This document shows positions 12,980 through 22,099 of a stretch of DNA of 64,000 nucleotides, in pieces (the first letter of the stretch is position 1; each line of letters starts with the position of its first letter). The position numbers and the translations under genes are program-made. The stretch is from contig NC_092409.1 in the NCBI RefSeq assembly GCF_009017415.1, forward strand, positions 3,348,001 to 3,412,000, written 5' to 3'. This DNA is from Aspergillus flavus. Taxonomy: Eukaryota > Ascomycota > Eurotiomycetes > Eurotiales > Aspergillaceae. A model generated the notes under the pieces. It searched no databases. It saw nothing but the letters and a program-made list of their open reading frames with translations, and was not told the origin of the DNA.

Positions 12980-13488
12980 GGTGATATTTTATGTGAAAAA
13001 AAAGGTGGAATAAAGTCTCAAAAACGATGAGGTCCGGGAAGAAGATTATGCGTATCAAAAGTCGACAAACGGTTGCGACTGATGATAGATAAATGAACGC
13101 GGTGTATACGGTGAGATAGGGTTTTAAGCACAGGGAGGGAACGAAGTGAAAGGCGAACCTGGTGATGGGATTTTTGCCCTGAGTCGGTCACCAAGTTTTA
13201 AGCCACGTGACAAAAGCCTCAGGCACACATGCCCCGCAGGATTGCACGGCTATCGATCACTTTTACTAAACCAAATATACTGATATGATGTAAACGAAAA
13301 AGGTAAAAAAAAGAGCTATCTCAGGGCACTCCGCCATGGTGTTTTTCGTAAATGTTTTCCAGTCATCATCATTGATATCATAATTAGTAACTCCTTTGTG
13401 ATGCCTTCTTGCTTGTCCCATTAAACAACTCTAGTCATTAAGAAACCATACTGCATGCCTCGTCAAATACAATAGCCTTTGTCTCAAA
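12980..13488. other. Ran promoter / NAS2 3' flank
   Basis: 509 bp. The pyrimidine/purine-rich stretch next to 12980 is probably the Ran promoter and 5' UTR. No other coding or RNA signal seen. Confidence 0.4.
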
Positions 13489-14430
13489 TCACAAAGGAAC
13501 AAGATGACAGCCCAATAAACCACGGCCACCCCAATCTCGTCGTGGCACAAGCTCCAAGTCCAGTTCTGTGACATCACCATTATCCTGCCTCAGAACTTTG
13601 ACAATTAAAGTACGCTGATAGAATAAAAGTCAGTCATTCATAAAACTGGCCCTTGATCTTAAGCGACAAACCGTCCCCAGGTACAATTGAAAAAAGGCGA
13701 AAAGAAGAGCTGTTAAAACTTACCCCCTCGTTTTGTTGGACCGATTCAGCCACCTTGGAGAGACGCTCATGGTTAATCCAATTAATGGTCCCAAAGCTGC
13801 GTATCTTGTCTCCCGCTTTCAGTCCAGCCTGATCCGCAGGACTTGCGGCTGCGACACTGTTTACTCGTGCGAACGGTGGCCCAAGCATCGCGGCGTCCGA
13901 CGGAGAATTGCTAGTTAAATTGGATTGTGTTCCGCGAGACCCATTTGTATTACTGATAGAAGAGGTATCGCCTTGCGCGCGTTGAAGATTCGAAAAATGA
14001 TCGTGAATACCTTTCTCGAGATATTTCATGACCTCTTTGTGATCGTAGCGAAGTCGAATAATTTTTGTGCGTATTGTGCGGACTGCGTTAGGCTTAGTGA
14101 CAGTTTGGACAAAAGAGAAGCATTCTTACTCTGGGCAACGTCGATATCGGCTCGTGGGAAGTCGTCGAATGTTGTCAGCGATGAATTCATGTTAACACCG
14201 TGCTGCGAAAGATCCAAATGATTAGATATGTTCTTGAGGATAGGAGCCATCTAGTTACTCACAGACGTAAGGACACTGCTCAACGCCGAAAGTTCCTCTT
14301 CAATACGCTCCTTTTCCTGCATCAGTTCGACCATGGAGAGCTTGGCCGGGTCGCGGTCAGGCCCTCCGGTCGTTGTAGGACCGGAGGCCACTGTTGGAGC
14401 ATGAATATTATCGTCCATATGTATTCCCAT
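13489..14430 (-). CDS. nas2: 26S proteasome assembly chaperone Nas2 (PSMD9/p27), PDZ domain
   Basis: Chaperone that binds Rpt5 during assembly of the proteasome regulatory base; 241 aa. Four exons: 14263-14430, 14130-14202, 13724-14082 and 13489-13614; 726 nt in frame. The N-terminal helical hairpin is seen as LSMVELMQEKERIEEEL... and, across intron 2, VAQ|IRTIRTKIIRLRYDHKEVM. The PDZ domain (about residues 140-220) includes PFARVNSVAAASPADQAGL and GDKIRSFGTINW; the C-terminal strand EG|RTLIVKVLR lies in the last exon. The first ATG (14430, MGIHMDD) is used; an ATG four codons later (14418) is equally possible. A TTCTAG directly before 14430 could also be a splice acceptor for an upstream exon. 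Confidence 0.93.
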
Positions 14431-14739
14431 CCTAGAATAAAACCAATGAGAAGTAAGGCATCGCTGCTGTGGTTGGGATAGAAGGCCAAGAAGAGTTGTC
14501 TGTGACAGTGATAAAATAAGGTGGTGGTAGTTTGGTGGGTCTTTGTTCTGGAAATCTGGGGGAAGTTCGGATCTTGGCGTATGGCCTTTTAAAGGCCTCA
14601 GTCACTTATGCTTATACACAGTACTCTCGAATACCGTAATAAATAAGAAGACATTGATCGATTTGACTGGTTCAACATAGGGATTATTTGACGTTGGTGG
14701 ATTTACCTCAGCTATGCGTCTTGTGTATATGATCAATTA

Positions 14740-15190
14740 GATAGTGAGAGCTTGTTCCAGGTACATTTCACTGCACTTGACAAGTTATTCTACATTAAAT
14801 AGAAAACGAGAAGGATATATTGAAGATAATCTACCTCAGACAGAACAAAATCCTCCTGTGTCACATAATGAAAACATATCTCAATCACAAGGATTTATAG
14901 AGAACCAAAATTATGCTACATATGATTCACGATTCTCTTATACATTACAAGAGAATGATGTTGTCTACTTTCAATTTTTAGAGCATTTTTCCCTAGTTCA
15001 AAGGCAAATCCTAAAGTTAATACTAGGAAAAATACTAACATAATTACTATATCTGTGAGTCCTCCAAATTTGAAAGTATTGGTAATATATTGGGTAAATT
15101 TCAAAGATAACTTCTAAATAAATTAAGTGTATTTGAAGCGAAACTTATTTTAGCAAAAGTAGCAGTAGTTCTGCGCTTAATTTTAGGATT
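14740..15190 (-). pseudogene. Probable nuclear mitochondrial DNA insertion (NUMT) with nad3 3' fragment
   Basis: An AT-rich island, much richer in A+T than the flanking genes, that encodes on the minus strand (about 15104-14961) the C-terminal part of NADH dehydrogenase subunit 3: GLTDIVIMLVFFLVLT followed by GFAFELGKNALKIESRQ. This is the conserved end of fungal mitochondrial Nad3. Just upstream, in a shifted frame near 15110-15125, LEVIF...YP resembles the preceding Nad3 helix (LEI..(I/V)YP), so a small indel has broken the frame. The gene lacks its N-terminal half and starts from no ATG, so it cannot make a working subunit. The outer limits are set by base composition only. An inverted repeat (8-bp arms, 14932-14939 / 14949-14956) lies downstream of the fragment. 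This is family recognition from memory, not an alignment. Confidence 0.68.
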
Positions 15191-15443
15191 AAGTCGTTCC
15201 TACCCTGGCTTGCGCTGTTCATGATCAGTCGCATGTTGGTTCTGTAGGAAGGTGTATCTTATTTTCCTTCCATCTTAGTCTGGTTATCTACAATGCACTA
15301 TGGGCGATGGCTTCCTTTTACAGCATGTGCTTTACTGTTTTCTGCCCTACGAGCTTCATGTATTCTTACTGAAGGGATGGGTCTGATTCCTTCCCACCGT
15401 GGACTACCCTATTCTATATAGAATTGTTGTTTTATCCATCACT
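15191..15443. promoter_or_regulatory. Probable promoter/5' flank of the RhoGEF gene
   Basis: Normal-composition stretch between the AT-rich NUMT and the RhoGEF ATG. An in-frame upstream ATG at 15399 would add 15 residues (MDYPILYRIVVLSIT) but lacks support. Confidence 0.3.
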
Positions 15444-18210
15444 ATGGAAGGGCTCAAAGAAGAGGTGGCTGAAAAGCACCATTTAGTCATGGGAGACTTC
15501 GATTTAGAGGCGAAACGCAGGAATTTAACCGATTCACATGCGTCAGAAGAGCATACCTCAAGCTTTCTACCGTTTAAACGTTGGTTAAACAGCTTTAGAG
15601 CAAAAAGGAGCTACAGTCCCTGTCAGCGTCTAAGATACGTGGAGGGCTGGTCGGATACTACGCAGACACGCTGTGAGAATACCAATGCATTGCCCTGTGG
15701 AGGAGGACAGGATCTGCAGTGGGAATGTCTCTCGGGTCACTCATCCAATCTGGAGACCATCAAGACGAGTACTTTGAGCGTTGCCAGTCAAAGTGTAGCG
15801 AGATCAAGGGGAACCACCCAGAGTACGAATCGGAGTTTTGGCTCAGACCTGCGTGGGTCTATAGAGAGCTTAAGACCAGCATTGAGCTTATCGATCGATG
15901 AGGAAGCACACAACCGCGCTGTTAAGCGGCGTAAAGTTCTTCGAGAGATTATTACTACTGAGTCGGACTATGTGTTTGGCTTGAAAGCCCTTATCAATGT
16001 ATACCTTGCATTGGCTTCAAGAGTCCGCCTCGAAACTGACTGATTGGCCATCCCAGGTGCTTTTCCTTTTCTCCGCAAGACCGGAGATCTACTACAATCT
16101 CCACCAAATTCGCGAACTACACGAAGACCTTCTGGCACGGATCCGGAAGGTGACGCCAATGTCTAGCCTTGCTGCGGTAGAATATGACAGATTGGTGCCT
16201 CAGGGTGTACATGAGCGCTTTAATCCTACTGCTCTGAGTCCGAGAGCGCTTCAGAATCGATCTATGAGAACACGTTGTTTCAAGAGATCCGTACTTTCGC
16301 GCTTTAAAGCACTTGCAGCAGAAGCGAATGAAGCACTGGAAGTTGCAGTTGAGATTGGAAAGCTAGTACGTTGCTCGAACTTGTTTGATTGGCAGTGCTG
16401 ATGCCGAACTCTGCAGTCAGCGTCATTTGCAACATATATGGATTTCTGTAGCAATTACGAGCAGCTTACGGAGGATGTGGATATTCTACGTCAATCAGTG
16501 CCGAACTGGTCGGTTTTGGAGAATGGTATCGAAGCCTTGTCGAAGTCAGTATCGTCGATTGAGAACCAGGCCCTCGAAAATAACAAATCGATGCTGTTGC
16601 ATGACCTCCTCATAAAGGTTTGAGTCAATAGCGCAAAAGAGATGTACAGTCAAATGCTGATGAAGCCTCAGCCAATCCAACGCCTTTGCAAGTATCCATT
16701 ACTGCTCCAAGAGTTACTAAAGTGGACCCATATTCAAGACGACCCAACTGCGCATGACGGAATTCACCAAGCTTTGGAGGGCGTTCGTGCCATGATCAAT
16801 CAAATCAATAACACGCCTGGCAATCCGGTTAACAAAGGGATGGTACAAAGGACCCTCTTTTTACAAGAAATGCTAAGGCTCCCCAAACTGGTAAGTAACT
16901 GGATCAATAGAAATCCAGAAGGCTGCGTACGTATGGAATTTGACCGGCTTTCAGGTTGCTGTTCATAACATTTACAAACAATTGGGACCAATGACTCTTT
17001 GCGGAGTTCTCCATGCCACATACCAGTCTTCGACATACCTTGCAGGTGACTATATGGTCTGTGTCTTATTCAAGAGCCACTTTTTGCTGGCCAAAACCAA
17101 GAATGACGATCGCAGCTTAGAAGTGGTCGCGTGCTTGTATGTCTGTGATGCGAAGATCGATACTCTAAGGAATGGAAAAGGTACGAAGGCTTTCTTCCTT
17201 TCCCTTTCCCTCTCCTTCTTATGCTAAGCTGCAGAATAGGTCTTTGCTGCCATGGGTGCTTCTTCTCATGGAAATTGGTGTTTCAAATTCAAAATACAAA
17301 GTTTGAGCTCGTTTTGAGTGCCTCATCCGCGTACGAAGAAAAGCAATGGAAAACCGAGTTTCTCAAGTCAGCCGCACTATCGGCTAATATGCAAAGGCCA
17401 GTGTCCTCGGAGCTGCGAGGATATTCCTTTCTTACCCTGGACTTGGCCCCTCTGGATCAAATGGCGAGTTTCGAGCCTTCATTCTCTCGTATGGCCTCTG
17501 TCCACTCGGTAGCAGTTTCACGCGTTGAGTCCGACCTGCAGCATGTAGTGATCAAGAGAACGCACTGCCCACACAAGCTAGGACAGACTGCTCGTCATGT
17601 AGACGGCGAGTTCGAGCGACCGAACTTATCGGTTCCAGAGTCACCAGTTATACTGACAACTCGAAGACAAGACCGGATAAGATTGGAAAGAATTATCTCA
17701 TCGGTGTACACTCGGGAATACCTCCCATACCCTGGGATGAGCTTAGCGAAAGGCGACATTCTCTTTCGGCCGGGCACAATTATGAGGCGCTTTACTGTCC
17801 GTCCGGGGGTCTACAGACGTTCAAGTTCGGTGAACATTCCCCGAAGCCAGTCTGTTGTTGAGAAACTTTACTCTACCAGAGAGACTCCTCAGCGTAAATG
17901 GTCCAACGACAGTGATAAAGACGAAGCTTTCCACGCTAAATGGGGACTTAGCGATGAGAAGAATGTCGGCTGTCTTTTGAAATCCAGCATGGGAACCATG
18001 AAACACAGTAAAACATTAAGGCTAAGGAACCACCCAAAGCCATCTTGCGGCCTTCGTCGCCAGCAGACAGACATGGGAGACGGAAATTGTGGACGCGCCC
18101 GCGTCGAGAGTCCTTCATTGAAGACATCTATCCGGATCATGTTTAATTCCATGTCATTGAGGCGACCAAAGAGAAGTCCAGGCTTACGCGTGTGTGTTAG
18201 TGGAGGATAA
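15444..18210 (+). CDS. Rho guanine nucleotide exchange factor with DH and PH domains
   Basis: Activator of Rho-family GTPases in polarity or cell-wall signalling; 826 aa. Six exons: 15444-15998, 16057-16365, 16417-16617, 16672-16890, 16955-17180 and 17240-18210; 2481 nt, all GT-AG. DH domain starts at KVLREIITTESDYVFGLKALIN (about 165-185) and includes the conserved helix DLLIK|PIQRLCKYPLLLQELL spanning intron 3. PH domain follows, about 430-560 (TLCGVLHATYQ, YMVCVLFKSHFLLAKT, FSWKLVFQ, KFELVLSASSAYEEKQW). The 250-residue tail is basic and Ser/Arg-rich without a known domain. In-frame stops at 16619-16632 lie inside the 54-bp third intron, so the gene is not broken. The typical WKLVF pattern suggests the family of fungal DH-PH GEFs with unassigned GTPase partner. 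Confidence 0.88.
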
Positions 18211-18901
18211 TGATGCAATTGGGATGGAGAGTATCTGCGATATTGCGTCAGGGTTGAGGGTCCAAGTGCTTTCATGTCGGAAAGGAAGGTATCTATTTGT
18301 TTCGTATCGATTCGCTGAGACAGGTGGGGGGAGGAGAGTGGGCTGAGAAATGCGGTGGTTGGCGAGGCAATTAGTATCAGATACTAATGGGAAAATCTCC
18401 CCACCAAGCATTGAGTGCATCATCGACATACTGAGTGAGTAATATGCCTTGCATTGTGGTCGGGGCAAGAAAAAGCGGAGCCCATCGTAAGTCATTTAAT
18501 TCCATCTCTCACGGGGTATGACGTCGGAGGGGTTGCTGGTCGACCCTCCAATCCGTAGCAAACGACCTTATTTAGAGACCGTGTTAACCCTCTTTAAGAG
18601 TGGCATAGAATAACATCTTCACTTTCAGAGAACAATTGTATCTTACTCTCTTATCACCCTAGTTTATTTATCTCGAGATCCTCCTCCTACGTGAACGACT
18701 CTCTAGTCATTGACATCTTGAACTTTCTCTCCCGCCGAACCACCGAGTGACGTCATCATATACTACCTCATCTCACGCGACAGCTCATAGACCTCCCACT
18801 GCTTTCCAACTTCCACTTCTCCCTCTTCGTTACCTCCAAACGAAAAGTGAAGCATCAATTGACTTTTTCCAACTTCAATTCAATCCTCCAAACACGTCAA
18901 G
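18211..18901. other. Intergenic region: RhoGEF 3' flank and RTC3 promoter
   Basis: 691 bp. The 18590-18900 part is CT-rich (TCTCTTATCACC, CTCTCTAG, CTTCCACTTCTCCC), typical of fungal core promoters just upstream of an ATG, and belongs to the next gene. ORFs on the minus strand at 17889-18495 are shadows. Confidence 0.4.
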
Positions 18902-19381
18902 ATGACTCGTGCCAACGAACAAACTGCCAAGGTCTTCTACAAGGGATCTTCTGAGGACTTCGTAGTCTTCGTCGACGATATTGAGATCCTCAACAACTGG
19001 CGCAAGGATCGCTCAATCCCACTGGCCGATGTGGTAAACGGCTTTAAGATTTTTGTTACTCACAAGTAGGTTCCTCCCATCTACCTCCCTGTCCCTCTTC
19101 CCAGACCAATAGCATCCTAACATGCTTTTACTAGACACGGTGCTCAAGGCATCATGGACGGCGCTAGCAAGGGTATTCTGGAGACCGAGTTCGGTACCTC
19201 GAACGAGGATGAGTGCATTAAGAAGATCCTAGAGAACGGCGAATACCAGTCTTCTGTGGTATGCTCTTCTCCCCTAACCCTCACTTCCATTCTGAGATTC
19301 GATGCTAACTTATATTTCTAGACGAAGGAACGCCAGGGTGGTACCAATGACGCTAAAGACTCCCCTGTCGTTGGCCGGTAA
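18902..19381 (+). CDS. rtc3: Rtc3-like protein with SBDS N-terminal fold
   Basis: Small protein of 115 aa related to yeast Rtc3/YHR087W, a stand-alone version of the N-terminal domain of the ribosome maturation factor SBDS and linked to RNA metabolism. Three exons: 18902-19065, 19135-19258 and 19322-19381, all GT-AG. Motifs: KVFYKGSSEDFVVFVDD, LADVVNGFKIFVTHK|HGAQG, GILETEFGTSNEDECIKKIL. The SBDS-like FKIFVTHKHGAQGI...A.K..L..EF pattern is well kept. The start is preceded by CCAAACACGTCAAG and a CT-rich leader. The C-terminal 20 residues, in the last exon, are low complexity. Confidence 0.88.
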
Positions 19382-19660
19382 TTTTCTTAATTCAGCAGAG
19401 CTATGCATGATTTTATGAGCCATGGATTGATTTGTTTTATTGGGGTGTTTTTCTCTAAATTTTATTATATCTGAGGTTAGGAATATGCGAATATGCATGC
19501 ATAAATCATGGCATCAATGAAATGATTCTACTGAGTGGATCGTATAAATTTTGATTCTCGTTCCGTGGGATTTCCTCGTTGTAGCGTCGTACATTAGACT
19601 AGTAAGTACGAAAGTAGTATTGCTCATGTAATGGAATAATTCTAAGATCCTTGTATATAG

Positions 19661-20686
19661 TTACTCTGGAAGGTTGTTCTTCTTGGCTGCTCGTCGACTA
19701 TTCACCCATTTTCCCAGTTCGTTCCATACGGCCTGTTTCTCGGCCATGCTCATCCCAGCTGCTAGCCCACTAGTAGTGGTAGCAACGAACACCGGCGCCC
19801 CGTTCCACCTCTCACTCCGACCCATGTTCTCCGACTCATCTTGCCATCCGTAGCGGAATTCTTCCTTCCGAATGGCCCGACCCTTACGAACCCGCCATAC
19901 AGCCTCCCAGATACTCTTGCCAACAAGACAAACGGCTTCTGGCTGTTGCTTGGCTACTTTCTCTTCTAGTACGGGCACGCCGGCGTCCATCTCCGCCTTG
20001 CTGAGCATGCTGGCGTCGCGGGTCGGACGCTCTACGATATTGGTATTCCCGATATTATATAATTCCGGTAGCCGATAGGTATCAGAGGGAGGGTGCCGAA
20101 TCGCCGTTATGCCAGACCAATGGAGGAGCTTCCAGTATAAGTTGGATGGGTGAGCGTAGACGTACCCCGTGGCACCGGTCATGATACCCGGGTTGACGCC
20201 TACCAGGAGAAGGGTAAGGTTCGGCGGGATGGTGTCGCGGAGGAGCGAGACGGAGGAAGACGCTGGTGTACTCTTGCGGGAAGAGGGCTGACGGCGAGCG
20301 CGAGAACGACCTGGTGTGCTTGGCTCCGTGGCGGGCGACGGGGACGGCGAGGCGAAGGAGGCCGGCGATGATGACGCGGAGCGAGAACGGGTTATCCGTT
20401 GGGGAAGGTTGAGAACGGTGGTAGAGATGGCTTTCTTTCTTCGCTTGGAGTTCGAGTCATTGTCGTTGCTGGATTGGCCGTTGGACTCTGATTCGGACTT
20501 TCGCTTGGATGATGTATCTTGTATTGAAGAGTTGGAGATATTCTTGGACGTGTGGAAGTACTGGTTCAGTCTGCCATTGAAGCTGGTCTTCTTGTTAACG
20601 GGGACGTCTTCAGAATCGTCTGTGGCGAAGGTTGTTTCGACGTGGATATCTTCGTTGATAAGGGTTGTGGAAGCTGGAGGCGACAT
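19661..20686 (-). CDS. G/T(U)-mismatch uracil-DNA glycosylase, Mug/TDG family
   Basis: Base-excision repair glycosylase removing U or T from G mispairs (S. pombe Thp1, human TDG); 341 aa, no intron needed. N-terminal 150 residues are disordered, Ser-rich and basic (NSKRRKKA, probable nuclear localisation). The catalytic domain starts at PPNLTLLLVGVNPGIMTGATGY: GVNPG corresponds to the active-site GINPG of TDG, with the catalytic Asn retained. It continues with AHPSNLYWKLLHWSGIT, NIVERPTRDASML, AVCLVGKSIWEAVW and a C-terminal FVATTTSGLAAGM, matching the Mug closing motif (usually VLPNPSG or similar). The gene is convergent with RTC3, 279 bp apart. Confidence 0.92.
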   Translation of the reverse strand: MSPPASTTLINEDIHVETTFATDDSEDVPVNKKTSFNGRLNQYFHTSKNISNSSIQDTSSKRKSESESNGQSSNDNDSNSKRRKKAISTTVLNLPQRITRSRSASSSPASFASPSPSPATEPSTPGRSRARRQPSSRKSTPASSSVSLLRDTIPPNLTLLLVGVNPGIMTGATGYVYAHPSNLYWKLLHWSGITAIRHPPSDTYRLPELYNIGNTNIVERPTRDASMLSKAEMDAGVPVLEEKVAKQQPEAVCLVGKSIWEAVWRVRKGRAIRKEEFRYGWQDESENMGRSERWNGAPVFVATTTSGLAAGMSMAEKQAVWNELGKWVNSRRAAKKNNLPE

Positions 20687-21632
20687 TCCAACTTCGAGGT
20701 AACTATGGGAGCTTTGGCTGGGATCAGTGGTAGCTGGTATCAGTTCGCAGACACTTTTGGAGAAGGTGAAATCTAGGGAATATTTAGAAGGCTTTATATC
20801 ATTATTAGCTGCTGAATAGTTAGTGTGATATTCTATTTTCTTCCATTAAAGATCGAGCACAGAGAAAAGGTACCAGTATGGAAGAGTGATAATCAGCCAG
20901 TCATATTGTCGATGCTTCAATCACGTGCAGAAAGTGCTGGTGGCGAGGCATCAAGGTGGCAAGGCATCAAGGTGGCAAGGCATCCAGGCACCGAGGTTGT
21001 CGTATTCTATTTAGGTAGTTAGTTTCCTAAGTTGGAAATGAGAGCCTAGGTGGTCAACCCAATTGCTATCAGAGTCTTCCATTGTATCTATTCGATATCT
21101 AAAGACTAGCACTAGTATATATAGGTAGTATGTATTTATGTATGTACACGAGCCAAGATACTATACGCATCGAGGTCGCCAATTCGGCTATTATCCATCG
21201 CTTTAGTATATACCGTGCCCAATTAATTGTCACTGGCTCGGAGCAGCTTAGAAGTTTGCGCTCCATGGACTTGGCCATGATCATTGGGTTATTTGATCGC
21301 GGTTACAATGCCTCCATTTTGCCTTTTCTGTTCGGGGTCTTCTCCTTCTGTGCCTCTCTATCGGCGGGTATCAATAATGGTTGAGAGTAATTGCGCAGGG
21401 GCAAAGGGTCAGACTGAAATCAGGCAAGGCCATTGCTGGCTACTCATATATCTTCTCTTGAAGAACCGGGGGTAACGCCGATAACCACTCAAATAGTCAT
21501 TAATTATGTCGTTTCAAGTCATTAGGTCGTAATTCAAGCGCTGAACACGCATCGTTATACTTTGAGAGAATTTCGTTTTGGTAAGGTCCAAGGTACCGGG
21601 CAGACAACCTATTTTTTATTAGACATTTTATC
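20687..21632. other. Intergenic region with short tandem repeat
   Basis: 946 bp. Holds the TDG promoter and a 3 x 16-bp tandem repeat (see separate entry). Small ORFs at 21099-21475 show no recognisable protein. Confidence 0.4.
20939..20986. repeat. 3 x 16-bp tandem repeat
   Basis: Three head-to-tail copies of GGTGGCRAGGCATCAA; the first has G and the others A at the seventh base, and the last ends in CCA. A small minisatellite in intergenic DNA. Confidence 0.85.
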
Positions 21633-22099
21633 TCAATTATTCAAGCCTTTTGCAATTGTACAAACCTCGCCTTCGGAATAAGCCCAGAAGTATACACCTA
21701 TTCCGACAAGGTAATAGATGGCGGGATCGGTTCCCTGATATAGGAGCATAGAAAGTAGAGCGCTAAGAGGATATAGGATAAGGCGGAATTCGATACTGCG
21801 GTGCGGTAAAGTTCCAGCAAAGTATTTCAGTGGCCATTCCCATGCGAGACCGAGCAATCCCATGAGCAGGTTGAGAATTTGTAACACTGGGATCGGTTTT
21901 ACTGCGCCGTTGAGGTTCTTCGTCATGAAATCCCAGAAAATCTTTGGCCAGATGAAACCTTCGATGGCACTGCCTACTTGATCTGTGGATCGGTGAAATG
22001 CATTAGCTTGGCCTCTATCCGACAGGGAGGAACCATCATACATGCCGCGGCCGTGAGGATTATCAAGCGGGCCCAGTGGTTTTTGATAAGCCTTCCCAT
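21633..22099 (-). CDS. Small conserved fungal membrane protein (DUF7727-like)
   Basis: 135 aa from two exons, 22042-22099 and 21633-21982, joined by a GT-AG intron: LTAAA|YQVGSAIEGFIWPKIFW. The start MGRLIKNHWARLIILTAAA matches the family of short fungal membrane proteins beginning MGK-IKNHWARL. Four hydrophobic segments are visible: LIILTAAAYQVGSAI, VLQILNLLMGLLGLAW, LILYPLSALLSMLLYQ and YYLVGIGVYFWAYSEGE. Function is unknown. The C-terminal VCTIAKGLNN directly after SEGE could instead be retained intron, so the last 10 residues are uncertain. Confidence 0.82.

Noticed and set aside
14932..14956. 8-bp inverted repeat as transposon end or terminator
   Set aside because: Single short palindrome in AT-rich mitochondrial-like DNA; no target-site duplication or element body.
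16618..16671. In-frame stops TGA and TAG inside the RhoGEF DH domain
   Set aside because: They lie in a 54-bp GT-AG intron; removing it restores the conserved DLLIK|PIQRLCKYPLLLQ helix, so the gene is intact.
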